Under the pieces are notes generated by a model. That model searched no databases. It saw only the letters and a list, made by a program, of their open reading frames with translations, and had not been told where the DNA came from. 64,000 nucleotides of DNA. Source: Bacilli bacterium. GTDB lineage: Bacteria > Bacillota_I > Bacilli_A > RFN20 > CAG-288. The translations under genes were made by a program, and so were the position numbers. Position 1 is the stretch's first letter. Every line of letters begins with the position of its first letter. Of this stretch, positions 24,747 to 32,788 are shown in pieces. The stretch covers positions 12,026 to 76,025 of the forward strand of contig CAAGLY010000016.1 of NCBI GenBank assembly GCA_900770925.1, given 5' to 3'.

Positions 24747-24756
24747 CGCGCGCGCG
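24747..24756. repeat. (CG)5 alternating purine-pyrimidine tract
   Basis: Ten alternating C-G bases inside an otherwise AT-rich divergent intergenic region. Such tracts can adopt Z-DNA under negative supercoiling; any function is conjecture. Confidence 0.5.
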
Positions 24757-24824
24757 TAATCTATTGACAACTCTCTAAGGCGTTTCCAAGCGAAATCTTA
24801 TTTTTCTTTTTTTCCCTTTACCGA

Positions 24825-24830
24825 TATACT
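24825..24830 (+). promoter_or_regulatory. -10 box placed for a leaderless transcript
   Basis: TATACT ends 9 bases before the ATG at 24840; the predicted start point is within about 3 nt of the start codon. The -35 region is a weak T-rich stretch, and no ribosome binding site is present. Confidence 0.55.
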
Positions 24831-24839
24831 AAACGTGCT

Positions 24840-25934
24840 ATGAAATTAAATTTAACGCCAGAAATTGTCGATTACCTGAATTCCCTTATTGATCAGAAGA
24901 ATCTCAATAGGGCAGCTTCCGACTTGCTTAACGACTATCTGAATAACCATTATGACGATAGGGATGAAGAACTCCTCTCTCTTTCCGGAAAGAAGGAAGA
25001 AGGAGAGAAGAAAGCCTTTGAGAACGCCTTCTTCTCCCTGCTAGACGAAAACAAGGATGACTATAAGGAAATCATTGCCTCCTGCAAGACAGGTTCCTTT
25101 GATTTGCTCGATGAGAACGAATACAGGAGCAATCCTTATTACCAGCATGTCTCTTTCCGTCCGAAGAGGATCAAGAATTATAGGCTGACCTATAATCACT
25201 TTGCACCCTATGAGGGCTTTGTCTACAACGAAAGGAACACAGATAAGGACAGCTTCTATAGCGAGATTACCCCTCTTGGCTACTTCCATCACGAGTTCTC
25301 CTACCCGGTATTAAGGAAGAAGGATAGGGTCTGGAGGAGCATCATCCCACATGAAATCAACACGAGGAAAGAAGCCATCAAAGAAGCAGAAGGAAGCATC
25401 GTTACCTTCGGATTAGGACTTGGCTATTTTGCCTACAGGACAAGGCTGAAAGAAGAAGTCAGCCATGTCACTGTCGTAGATAAGGATAAGGAAATCATCA
25501 GTCTCTTCACCGCCGAACTGCTTCCCTCATTCCCAAGTAAGGAAAAGCTCGATATTGTCAAAGACGACTGCTTCGCCTATCTGAAAAAGAGGAAGGAAAC
25601 CCCAAGTCTTGTCTTTGTCGACATCTACCATCAGGCAGAAGACGCTCTCCCCATCTATAGGAAGAGGAAGCCAAGGGAAAAGAACCATCCCGGCGTAAAG
25701 TTCCTTTACTGGATCGAAAAGGACATCTTAGTCCTTCTCCGCCGCTATGTCCTCACTATCTTAGAGGAAGCCAGTATCGGATACACCTTAAAAGACTACC
25801 AGAATCCGACAAACGAAGAAGAGAAGATTCTCCTTGCTCTCCGGAGCAAGAGGGAAAACAGGAACTTCGGAAAGAAAGAGGAGCTTGAAGAACTTCTCTC
25901 CGATTCCGGATTAAGAAAGTTAGCTTCCCTGTAA
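24840..25934 (+). CDS. Class I SAM-methyltransferase-like protein
   Basis: 364 residues, no named family recognised. The middle has a Rossmann-type motif I (IVTFGLGLGYFAYRT, about residues 186-200), then VTVVDKDKEIISLF, where the acidic residue would bind the ribose, and SLVFVDIYHQ at the expected position of the fourth strand. This layout resembles spermidine-synthase-like and other class I methyltransferases. The N-terminal 150 residues are helical and charged and could bind a substrate. It is a monocistronic gene with its own terminator, divergent from the ribosomal cluster. No Shine-Dalgarno sequence precedes the ATG. Substrate unknown. Confidence 0.6.
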   Translation: MKLNLTPEIVDYLNSLIDQKNLNRAASDLLNDYLNNHYDDRDEELLSLSGKKEEGEKKAFENAFFSLLDENKDDYKEIIASCKTGSFDLLDENEYRSNPYYQHVSFRPKRIKNYRLTYNHFAPYEGFVYNERNTDKDSFYSEITPLGYFHHEFSYPVLRKKDRVWRSIIPHEINTRKEAIKEAEGSIVTFGLGLGYFAYRTRLKEEVSHVTVVDKDKEIISLFTAELLPSFPSKEKLDIVKDDCFAYLKKRKETPSLVFVDIYHQAEDALPIYRKRKPREKNHPGVKFLYWIEKDILVLLRRYVLTILEEASIGYTLKDYQNPTNEEEKILLALRSKRENRNFGKKEELEELLSDSGLRKLASL

Positions 25935-25940
25935 AACAGA

Positions 25941-25985
25941 AAAGGACTGCTCCTAGGCATTTGCCAAAGGGCAGTCCTTTTTCAG
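25941..25985. terminator. Intrinsic terminator between methyltransferase-like gene and mscS
   Basis: 10-bp stem AAAGGACTGC/GCAGTCCTTT (25941-25950 with 25971-25980), 20-nt loop, T-run on the plus strand. A-richness upstream could also let it serve the convergent mscS. Confidence 0.85.
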
Positions 25986-25993
25986 AATAGATT

Positions 25994-26989
25994 TTACTTT
26001 TCCTGAGTAGGTAGTCTATTGTTTCCTGAAGGAGAAGCCCTCTGCGGCTCCTCATAGTTTTCAATCGTGAAGTGGCGGACTGGAATCTGAATGCCCTGTT
26101 CACGGAAGGCAATGAGAATTTTCTCCCGGAAGTTAAGATAGACATCCCAGTAATCTTTGTTTTCAATGTACGCACGGACAGAAAAGTTGATATAGTACTC
26201 AGCAAAGTCAGTCAGATAGGCACTCGGCTTAGGTTCTTTCAGAACGCGGGGATCTTTGGAAAGAACATCTAGGATAACCTGCTTGCAATTCTCGGTATCT
26301 GTCTGATAATCCACGCCGATATCGACCACCCTACGACGGACAGGATTTCGGGAGTAATTCGTAATGACGCCCTTCCTAAGCTGATCGTTCGGAATGACCA
26401 CATGCTGGCCGTTGACCGTATCAAGGGTTGTTGCCCTCACCCCGACAGAGGTAACCGTTCCCTCCGCAGTAGAATCACCCTGGACAAGAATATAGTCTCC
26501 GGTACGGAAGTGCTTGGATTTCAGCAGGATAACACCGGATGCACAGGCAGAGATGATGTTCTGCAGGGAAAGGCCGATGGCAACCGTTCCGGCAGACAGA
26601 ATCTGAGCCAAGGAACTGACATCGACTTTCAGAATGCGAAGAACAACGAAGGCAAGAATCAAGTTAAGGACAATATTGATGATTGCAATCGTAAAGGAAC
26701 GGACAGAAACATCCACGCCCCTCTTGTTCTTCGCCCCCGTTGCCGCTTTGATTATCCGCCTGATCAATTTAATCAGATAATGGCAGATAACCAATATCGC
26801 AATTGCGAGGACTAAACGGGTAATCCTGTTCCTTCCGCTTGTGTCTGCTTTCCAAAACCAGTCCTTAATATTGTTGCCGCTGCTCTTGAGCCAGCTGACA
26901 AACCCCTTCCAGTTATTAGAAGAGCTTTTTCCGTCTGAAGAAACCGATTCTGCCCTCCTGGAAATAGGCTTAAATAATGAAATGTCCAT
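25994..26989 (-). CDS. Small-conductance mechanosensitive channel, MscS family
   Basis: 331 residues. Membrane helices lie at about 58-80 and 97-120; the pore helix TM3 follows (AQILSAGTVAIGLSLQNIISACASG), with the Gly/Ala-rich packing typical of MscS. The cytosolic beta domain begins FRTGDYILVQGDSTAEGTVTSVGVRATTL, and the C-terminal alpha/beta part includes VIPNDQLRKGVITNYSR. It releases solutes on hypo-osmotic shock. The first 55 residues form a hydrophilic extension. It sits alone, convergent to the methyltransferase-like gene. Weak ribosome binding site GAAAGAG. Confidence 0.92.
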   Translation of the reverse strand: MDISLFKPISRRAESVSSDGKSSSNNWKGFVSWLKSSGNNIKDWFWKADTSGRNRITRLVLAIAILVICHYLIKLIRRIIKAATGAKNKRGVDVSVRSFTIAIINIVLNLILAFVVLRILKVDVSSLAQILSAGTVAIGLSLQNIISACASGVILLKSKHFRTGDYILVQGDSTAEGTVTSVGVRATTLDTVNGQHVVIPNDQLRKGVITNYSRNPVRRRVVDIGVDYQTDTENCKQVILDVLSKDPRVLKEPKPSAYLTDFAEYYINFSVRAYIENKDYWDVYLNFREKILIAFREQGIQIPVRHFTIENYEEPQRASPSGNNRLPTQEK

Positions 26990-27185
26990 CTAAATCTCTT
27001 TCTTTTTTTCTATGCATTTATTTAAACACTTTTGCAGAGAGATAACAAACCCGAAAACAAAAAGAGGAAAAGAAATAGCAAAAACAAAAGAAAAAATAAA
27101 GCAGATAGTTTGCCAAGGGGCTGAAGGAATATCCGAAACTCTATTTAAAACAATAAAGATTGCTCTTTATGTAACTCTTTTGTTT

Positions 27186-28007
27186 TCATTTTGTTTTCTG
27201 GTTTGTGACAGATGCAGAAAGTTCAGTCAGCTTTCCGAGGTTTTCTACTTTAAGCCCTTTAATCAGATCATACTTCAGGCCATACTGTTTCCGCTTCAGA
27301 TAACGATAATATAAAAACACAGCAAGAATAATCACGCCAAGCATTAACAGGAAAGCAAGGAAAACCAATAGCCACCTCCACCAGGAGAAGGACTTGTAAT
27401 CAAAGTAATCTGTTCCGAGAATGCAGCAGCAGAGGACACCGACAGAGCGGAAGATTAACGCCATGACAAAGTTATAGCCGAAGGAGATATCGCTCCTGCC
27501 ACAGACAAAAGACCTCGTATCATCAGGGAAGAAAGGGAAAAGATAGACGAAAGGAAGGGCAGGCTTTCCGCCGATATTCAGAATAGTCTTTGCTTTCTGA
27601 TAGTCTTCTTCCCCGATGATCCAGCCGATGGCTTTTTTACCGATGGTCCGTCCGACAAAGAAGAGAACTATGGTTGTCAGCCTGACCGAGGCATCGCAGA
27701 GAAGAAAAGCCTTCAGCCTTCCTAAAGGTGTCTTATCGTTCAGCCTCCTATTGGCTAAGGTGATAAAGAAAATGGAGGAGATTCCCGGAATCAGATTGAT
27801 AATCGGAGAGAGGACCAGATAAAGGAAACAGCCTAAAGCCAAGTTATCCTTTGTCCATTTCTGGATTTCTTCCCTGAACTTTGTCTTTCCTCCGAGCAGG
27901 GAAAAGACATAATAGCCAAGAAGGAGAAGCCCGCCTAGGACTAATAGGATTGTCAGGAATCGGAGAAGCCTTTTGATCCACTTCCGGTTTAATGATGTTC
28001 TGTTCAT
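27186..28007 (-). CDS. VTT/TVP38-TMEM64 family membrane protein
   Basis: 273 residues with about six hydrophobic segments. The VTT (DedA-like, SNARE-associated) core is seen in NLIPGISSIFF, the Arg-containing segment VRLTTIVLFFVGRTIG, and LPFVYLFPFFPDDTRSFVCG, which matches the FFPDD/AG re-entrant motif of TVP38-type proteins. Members of the superfamily have been linked to lipid scrambling or flipping, and the exact substrate here is unknown. C-terminal tail is basic and cytosolic. No terminator is visible downstream; 26990-27185 is AT-rich and holds nothing else I can support. Confidence 0.8.
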   Translation of the reverse strand: MNRTSLNRKWIKRLLRFLTILLVLGGLLLLGYYVFSLLGGKTKFREEIQKWTKDNLALGCFLYLVLSPIINLIPGISSIFFITLANRRLNDKTPLGRLKAFLLCDASVRLTTIVLFFVGRTIGKKAIGWIIGEEDYQKAKTILNIGGKPALPFVYLFPFFPDDTRSFVCGRSDISFGYNFVMALIFRSVGVLCCCILGTDYFDYKSFSWWRWLLVFLAFLLMLGVIILAVFLYYRYLKRKQYGLKYDLIKGLKVENLGKLTELSASVTNQKTK

Positions 28008-28180
28008 ACTAAAATGATTTTAGCATAGATTAAACAGCAAAGTCCGATTGTGTCTTTTCAAATAAGCGTACCCTTCTGAAAAAGAGTTGTTAAAAGAAGA
28101 AAAATCTTTTTCTAACGGTTGTTTTCCGTCAAAAAGCAGAAAAAAGAAACCCGATTGTGGAAGAAAATCTTTTCCTGCCT

Positions 28181-28186
28181 TATAAT
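28181..28186 (+). promoter_or_regulatory. -10 box of the FAD-oxidoreductase operon
   Basis: Perfect TATAAT, followed by AAAGGA (28203-28208) and ATG at 28219. The -35 is not convincing: TTGTGG at 28155 would need a 20-bp spacer. Confidence 0.55.
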
Positions 28187-28218
28187 AGAAAAGCGATTAA
28201 CAGAAAGGAATTACCCCC

Positions 28219-29685
28219 ATGTCCAATTACGATGTCATCATTATCGGAGCAGGCGTGACAGGAACCGGTATCGCTAGGGAACTTAGCAAGTACCAGCTCA
28301 AGACGCTTCTGCTAGACAAAGAGAACGATGTTTCTAGGCAGACAAGCAAAGCCAATTCCGGTATTGTCCATGCCGGATACGATCCGCTTCCCGGCACAAA
28401 GAGGGCAAGACTCAATGTTCTCGGCTGCCAGATAATCCATGATTTAGCTCCAGTTAGGAACTATCACTATCAGAATATCGGATCTTTAGTGGTAGGAAGC
28501 ACTTTAGAAGATCACGAAAAAATCAACGAACTATACGAGCGTGGATTACAAAACAGAGTTCCCGGCAGGAAGCTATTTAAGACAGCCGCGGAAGTCCATA
28601 AGAGGGAGCCGAATCTTGCAAAAGAAATCGACTATGCGCTCTATGCTCCTAGCTGCGGTGTAGTCTATCCCTGGGAATTAGTCTTGGCCAGGGGAAACAC
28701 TGCCGTCAAAAACGGTGTCGTTTTCTCACGTGATTCTAAAGTGTTAGATATTACTAAAGATGAAGACGGGATCTTCCATGTCAGCACCAGCAAAGGGGAA
28801 TTTCTATCTAAAGCAGTTATCAATGCAGCTGGTCTTTATGCCGATGAGATTTATAGAATGGTCTTAAAGGATAAAGCAGAAGATGCTTTTGAGATAACTC
28901 CCGTAAGAGGTGAATATTATCTGCTTGACAAAGAAGAAGGCGATTTCGTCAAACATGTCATCTTCCAGACACCAACCAGCCTTGGAAAAGGCGTCTTAGT
29001 CTCCCCGACTGCAACTGGTAATTTGATTGTCGGGCCGGATGCCAACGAACATATCGACGGTAAGAATGACCTCGGAAACACTTCCGATGCCTTAAGTTAT
29101 ATCCGTACAAGGTCTACCCGTTCCGTTCCTAATGTCAACTTCCGGAATAATATCCGGAACTTTGCCGGAAACCGCCCGACAATCAAAGGAAGAGAAGACT
29201 TCCTTATCGAAGAGTCCCCTTTAGTCAAAGGCTTCATCAACTTTGCCGGCATCAAGTCTCCGGGCTTGACTAGCGGGCCTGCTAGGGGAAGGGAAGCTGT
29301 CTCTATCCTCACCGAAAGGGGATTTGAATTCGAAAAGAAGAAAGACTTCTCCTACTTCCGCCTTCCTGGCTATTTCAGCGAGAAATCGCTTAAGGAAAAA
29401 GAAGAACTGATTGAAAAGAATCCGTTATACGGACAGAGGATATGCCGCTGTGAAACAGTTCCGGAAGGTCAGATTCTCGACACCTTCTCCTGGCCGATTC
29501 CTCCTTGCAGCATCGATGGAATCAAGCGCCGGACTAACGCCGGCATGGGACGCTGCCAGGGCGGTTTCTGCGGTCCGAAGGTCTTCGATATTCTCTTGAA
29601 TAACCTCCATGTCCCCTTCGATGAGATCTACCAGGACAAGACCGGAAGCCAAGTCGTTGTCGAGCAGACCAAGGAGGAAAAGTAG
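28219..29685 (+). CDS. FAD-dependent glycerol-3-phosphate-dehydrogenase-like oxidoreductase with BFD-type Fe-S domain
   Basis: 488 residues. A dinucleotide-binding motif GAGVTGTG lies at 10-17, with LLLDKENDVSRQTSKANSG as in DAO-type enzymes (GlpA/GlpO and L-2-hydroxyglutarate oxidase relatives). The C-terminal 85 residues form a BFD-like [2Fe-2S] domain with Cys409, Cys411, Cys446 and Cys451 (C-X-C...C-X4-C). It is the first of three tightly spaced genes, followed by a second FAD oxidoreductase and a DUF1667 Cys protein, an arrangement seen in anaerobic Firmicutes and usually annotated as glycerol-3-phosphate dehydrogenase components. No glpK or glpF lies nearby, so the substrate stays inferred. 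Confidence 0.8.
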   Translation: MSNYDVIIIGAGVTGTGIARELSKYQLKTLLLDKENDVSRQTSKANSGIVHAGYDPLPGTKRARLNVLGCQIIHDLAPVRNYHYQNIGSLVVGSTLEDHEKINELYERGLQNRVPGRKLFKTAAEVHKREPNLAKEIDYALYAPSCGVVYPWELVLARGNTAVKNGVVFSRDSKVLDITKDEDGIFHVSTSKGEFLSKAVINAAGLYADEIYRMVLKDKAEDAFEITPVRGEYYLLDKEEGDFVKHVIFQTPTSLGKGVLVSPTATGNLIVGPDANEHIDGKNDLGNTSDALSYIRTRSTRSVPNVNFRNNIRNFAGNRPTIKGREDFLIEESPLVKGFINFAGIKSPGLTSGPARGREAVSILTERGFEFEKKKDFSYFRLPGYFSEKSLKEKEELIEKNPLYGQRICRCETVPEGQILDTFSWPIPPCSIDGIKRRTNAGMGRCQGGFCGPKVFDILLNNLHVPFDEIYQDKTGSQVVVEQTKEEK

Positions 29686-29686
29686 G

Positions 29687-30952
29687 ATGTTTTCCAAACA
29701 CGATTTAGTCATCGTCGGCGGCGGTCCTGCTGGCCTTGCTGCCGCTTATGGCGCATATAGCAAAGGAGTAAGAGATATCTTAATCCTTGAACGGGACAGC
29801 ACTCTTGGCGGAATCCTTAACCAGTGTATCCATAATGGCTTCGGGCTCCATCGTTTCAAAGAAGAACTGACCGGTCCAGAATACGCAGCCCGCTATGAAG
29901 ATTTAGTCAAGAACACCTGGGTTGAGCGTCAGCTCAATACCAGGGTCATCGATATCAGCAAGGATAAGCTCATCACCTGCGTTTCTCCGCAGAAAGGCTT
30001 GGAGCAGATTCAGGCCAAGGCAATCATTCTCGCTAGGGGCTGCCGTGAACGTAGCCGTGGAGCCATCTCTACTCCCGGCGACCGCGTTGCTGGCATCTAT
30101 ACCGCCGGTGCAGCGCAGAAATACTGCAACATCGACGGCTATCTTGTCGGCAAGAGAGTTGTCATCCTCGGTTCCGGCGATATCGGCTTAATCAGGGCAC
30201 GCCGTAGGACGCTTGAAGGCGCTAAAGTCTTAGCAGATGTCGAGCTCTGTCCTTATTCCAATGGCCTTAACCGTAATATTGCGCAATGTCTGAACGATTT
30301 CAACATTCCCCTCTACTTGTCCCACACGGTCAGCGATATCATCGCCGATGAAGAGCATCACCGGGTCAAACAAGTTGTCATCTCCAAGGTCGATGAACAC
30401 AATAATCCGATCAAAGGAACCGAAATCACCTTTGACTGCGATACCCTCTTATTATCTGTCGGCCTGATTCCGGAGAATGAGTTAAGCAAGAAAGCCGGCG
30501 TGGATTTAGACCCCCGTACAAAAGGGGCTGTAGTCTACGACAATCTGGAAACCAATGTCGAAGGTATCTTCGCGTGCGGAAATGTCCTTCAGGTCCATGA
30601 CCTTGTCGATAACGTCTCTGCCGAAGGAGACCGCGCCGGAAAGAATGCAGCGGATTATTTAGAAAAGGGAGAACTAAGCTCATCCTTAGTCAAAGTCGTT
30701 CCCGGAGACGGACTTGGTTACACCTGCCCGCAATTCATCCGGAAAGAGGATTCGAAAGACTATGTCGATATCTTCTTCCGTGTCCGTAAGCCGGTTTCCA
30801 ACTGTTCTCTTGTCATCAAGAAAGACGGCCAGGAAATCAAGGCAGTCAAAAAGATTAAGGTCATCCCTTCGGAAAGGGAATCCTTAAGAATCAAGAAAGA
30901 AGATTTCCTTAATGCCAGCGAGATTGAAATCTCGCTGAGAAAGGATGCTTAG
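29687..30952 (+). CDS. NAD(P)/FAD-dependent oxidoreductase (GlpB-like partner)
   Basis: 421 residues. The start at 29687 follows AAGGAGGAAAAG and opens with HDLVIVGGGPAGLAAAYGAY, the FAD Rossmann motif. A second nucleotide-binding site lies mid-protein (KRVVILGSGDIGLIRARR). GIFACGNVLQVHDLVD near residue 310 is the conserved FAD-binding motif of pyridine-nucleotide-disulfide-type reductases, but no redox CXXXXC pair is visible. It probably passes electrons between NAD(P)H and its operon partners. The ATG is 1 bp after the stop of the upstream gene, and DUF1667 follows after 2 bp. Confidence 0.82.
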   Translation: MFSKHDLVIVGGGPAGLAAAYGAYSKGVRDILILERDSTLGGILNQCIHNGFGLHRFKEELTGPEYAARYEDLVKNTWVERQLNTRVIDISKDKLITCVSPQKGLEQIQAKAIILARGCRERSRGAISTPGDRVAGIYTAGAAQKYCNIDGYLVGKRVVILGSGDIGLIRARRRTLEGAKVLADVELCPYSNGLNRNIAQCLNDFNIPLYLSHTVSDIIADEEHHRVKQVVISKVDEHNNPIKGTEITFDCDTLLLSVGLIPENELSKKAGVDLDPRTKGAVVYDNLETNVEGIFACGNVLQVHDLVDNVSAEGDRAGKNAADYLEKGELSSSLVKVVPGDGLGYTCPQFIRKEDSKDYVDIFFRVRKPVSNCSLVIKKDGQEIKAVKKIKVIPSERESLRIKKEDFLNASEIEISLRKDA

Positions 30953-30954
30953 CC

Positions 30955-31308
30955 ATGATCAAGAAAAGGGTCTGCATTAATTGTCCGAGAGGATGTGAAC
31001 TGACTGTCGATACAGAAAAAAGGACTGTGGAGGGCAACTTCTGTCCGAGAGGAAAAGAATATGGAATCAATGAGGTGACGCATCCTATGCGTACCATCAC
31101 TTCTACCGCTAAGATTAAAGGCGGAGTCATCAGCCGCGTCTCTCTGAGAACGAATAAACCGGCCCCGAAGGAGAAAAGGTTCGATATCAGGAACGAGATC
31201 AACCATCTTGATTTAGTTGCTCCTATCCATATCGGAGATATCCTGATTAAGGATGTCTGTTCGACCGGCGTTGACGTAATCGCCACAAAAGACGTCGAGA
31301 AGGAATAG
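30955..31308 (+). CDS. DUF1667 cysteine protein
   Basis: 117 residues. Four Cys in the N-terminal part (Cys7, Cys10, Cys14 and Cys30, CXXCXXXC...C) suggest an Fe-S or zinc site, followed by PRGKEYGINEVTHPMRTI, the core of the DUF1667 family. The family is almost always next to GlpA/GlpB-like oxidoreductases and probably acts as an electron-transfer subunit. Third gene of the operon, ending just before a strong terminator. Confidence 0.85.
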   Translation: MIKKRVCINCPRGCELTVDTEKRTVEGNFCPRGKEYGINEVTHPMRTITSTAKIKGGVISRVSLRTNKPAPKEKRFDIRNEINHLDLVAPIHIGDILIKDVCSTGVDVIATKDVEKE

Positions 31309-31315
31309 AAAACAG

Positions 31316-31350
31316 AACTGCCTTAGTCAAAAAAGGCTAGGGCAGTTTTC
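31316..31350 (+). terminator. Intrinsic terminator of the three-gene oxidoreductase operon
   Basis: 11-bp stem with G-U pairs, CTGCCTTAGTC/GGCTAGGGCAG (31318-31328 with 31335-31345), A6 loop, then TTTTC. Confidence 0.88.
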
Positions 31351-31360
31351 TCTTCAGAGG

Positions 31361-31411
31361 AAAAGGCTGTGCCTTTCTTCCACACGAGTAAAAGTAAGGA
31401 ACAGCCTTTTT
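31361..31411. terminator. Second, probably bidirectional terminator
   Basis: 15-position stem with one mismatch: 31361-31375 (AAAAGGCTGTGCCTT) with 31396-31410 (AAGGAACAGCCTTTT). It backs up the operon terminator and faces the convergent hypothetical gene that ends at 31436. Confidence 0.8.
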
Positions 31412-31435
31412 GCGTTATTTAAGATTGTCTTTCCT

Positions 31436-31978
31436 TTATCTTACGGAAGAAAAAAGACTATCGGCTTCCCTATCAATCTGTTCTTTCGTTGGAAATGTAG
31501 TTCCCATGCGTTTCAGTTCTTCCTCTGCCTGAAGGAGAAGAGAATAGTTAGCGCGGAGTAAAAGATACCGGTCTAAATATCCGATTGGGTCATCATTGGG
31601 GTCGATAAACGGACGGATGTTCCTCCTTAGGCGGAATGCATTTTCGCGCAGAGGAGTCTTGGATTTCCTTTCAAGCAGTTTCTTCCGAACGAGCTCTTTC
31701 CTGACTTCGCTTTCTTCTTCAAAAGGAAGCTTCTCGATAGAAAGAGAGATAAGGATCGGATAATTCTTCTGCTTCTCCCTTTCAGGGTCATCTAAAAGAG
31801 ATAAGGCATAGCAATAATCCAGTCTGGAGAACGAAAGTCCTTTCCTTTTTTCAGCAACCTTTTTCTCATTCAGCTTGATTCTCTTATTGTAGACAAGGTC
31901 CTTAAGGGCCTCCCTGATCTCAGTTTCTTTTTTCCTGTTTTCTTCTAAGGCGTTGATTTCAATTGAAGTTAATTCCAT
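31436..31978 (-). CDS. Hypothetical charged helical protein
   Basis: 180 residues, not recognised. No signal peptide or membrane segment; about 40 percent Lys/Arg/Glu/Asp, predominantly helical by composition, with Leu/Ile spacing that suggests coiled-coil stretches in 1-50 and 135-175. A plausible monocistronic gene between the terminator at 31361-31411 and the divergent YhhN gene. The codon pattern matches the neighbours, which supports it being real. Confidence 0.55.
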   Translation of the reverse strand: MELTSIEINALEENRKKETEIREALKDLVYNKRIKLNEKKVAEKRKGLSFSRLDYCYALSLLDDPEREKQKNYPILISLSIEKLPFEEESEVRKELVRKKLLERKSKTPLRENAFRLRRNIRPFIDPNDDPIGYLDRYLLLRANYSLLLQAEEELKRMGTTFPTKEQIDREADSLFSSVR

Positions 31979-32050
31979 ATTCTGATTTCCTTCCTTATTG
32001 ATTGTAATCCTACTGGCCGTCTTTCGATACGATTTCCTATTTTTCTTCCG

Positions 32051-32079
32051 TTGATTGTCTCCTTTCTTTTCGGTAAAAT
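32051..32079 (+). promoter_or_regulatory. Promoter of the YhhN-family gene
   Basis: TTGATT (32051-32056), 17-bp spacer, TAAAAT (32074-32079), then AAGGAGG and ATG at 32098. Confidence 0.75.
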
Positions 32080-32097
32080 AAACAAAAAGGAGGAATT

Positions 32098-32787
32098 ATG
32101 GCTGCTATTCAGGGCACTGCAAGGATTCTCTATCCCTGTTTGAGGAGTCTCTTCGGATGCGTAAGCGTTGCTGAGCTTATTGCCTGTTTTAGAGAGGAAC
32201 ACAGAATACGGAGGATTATCAAGCCGTTCTGTCTTCTGACTCTCTTTCTGACAGCCGTTCTCTTCTTCCCTAATCAGCCTTATCTTTATGTCGGCCTTCT
32301 CTGCGGAAGGATCGGCGATGTTTTCAGGAGGTTCACAAAAAAGAACATCTCTGTTCTTTTCGGAAGGCTGTTCTTCTTCCTGAACCATCTATTCAACATC
32401 TTAGAATTCGCCCAGCTCTTCTCTAATGAAATCACTAAGCGTGCCTACCTGATTTACGGGATTGGAATCGGGCTGGTTTTCTTCTTCGGTATGCTGGGAA
32501 TCAACAGAAGGCTGAACATTCCATGGCAACTCAAATTAGGCGGAGGATTCTATAGGACCATTCTTGTCCTAGACTTGGCCGTTAGGTGTCTAGGGCTTTA
32601 TCTCGGCTATAAGGAATTCATTTTCGGCGTTGTCGGAGGTTCCCTGTTCCTCTTTTCCGATCTTTTCCTAACCTATTCAAGGTACAGGAAAGAAATCAAG
32701 CGGGATCACTTCTATACAAGGATTACCTATCTCTGCGCCGAAAGGAGGATATTCCTCTGCTATTCTTCTCTGCTCGGTGCGTTTTGA
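32098..32787 (+). CDS. YhhN/TMEM86 family membrane protein
   Basis: 229 residues with about eight hydrophobic segments. Family hallmarks are visible: IIKPFCLLTL (KP motif), LYVGLLCGRIGDVF (GD motif), GRLFFFLNHLFNIL (G...F..H) and GGSLFLFSDLFLTYSRY (SD motif). Eukaryotic TMEM86 members hydrolyse lysoplasmalogens; for bacterial members the role is not well defined. Ribosome binding site AAGGAGG 7 nt before ATG. It converges tail to tail with the acyl-CoA-ligase-like gene with only 1 bp between the stops. Confidence 0.78.
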   Translation: MAAIQGTARILYPCLRSLFGCVSVAELIACFREEHRIRRIIKPFCLLTLFLTAVLFFPNQPYLYVGLLCGRIGDVFRRFTKKNISVLFGRLFFFLNHLFNILEFAQLFSNEITKRAYLIYGIGIGLVFFFGMLGINRRLNIPWQLKLGGGFYRTILVLDLAVRCLGLYLGYKEFIFGVVGGSLFLFSDLFLTYSRYRKEIKRDHFYTRITYLCAERRIFLCYSSLLGAF

Positions 32788-32788
32788 T

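Noticed and set aside
24763..24768. TTGACA as -35 of the methyltransferase-like gene
   Set aside because: No -10-like sequence at 16-18 bp downstream (about 24785-24792); the TATACT at 24825 is too far away.
28020..28218. Riboswitch-like leader before the FAD-oxidoreductase operon
   Set aside because: Small hairpins such as ACGG...CCGT are present but no known riboswitch core or terminator/antiterminator pair is visible.
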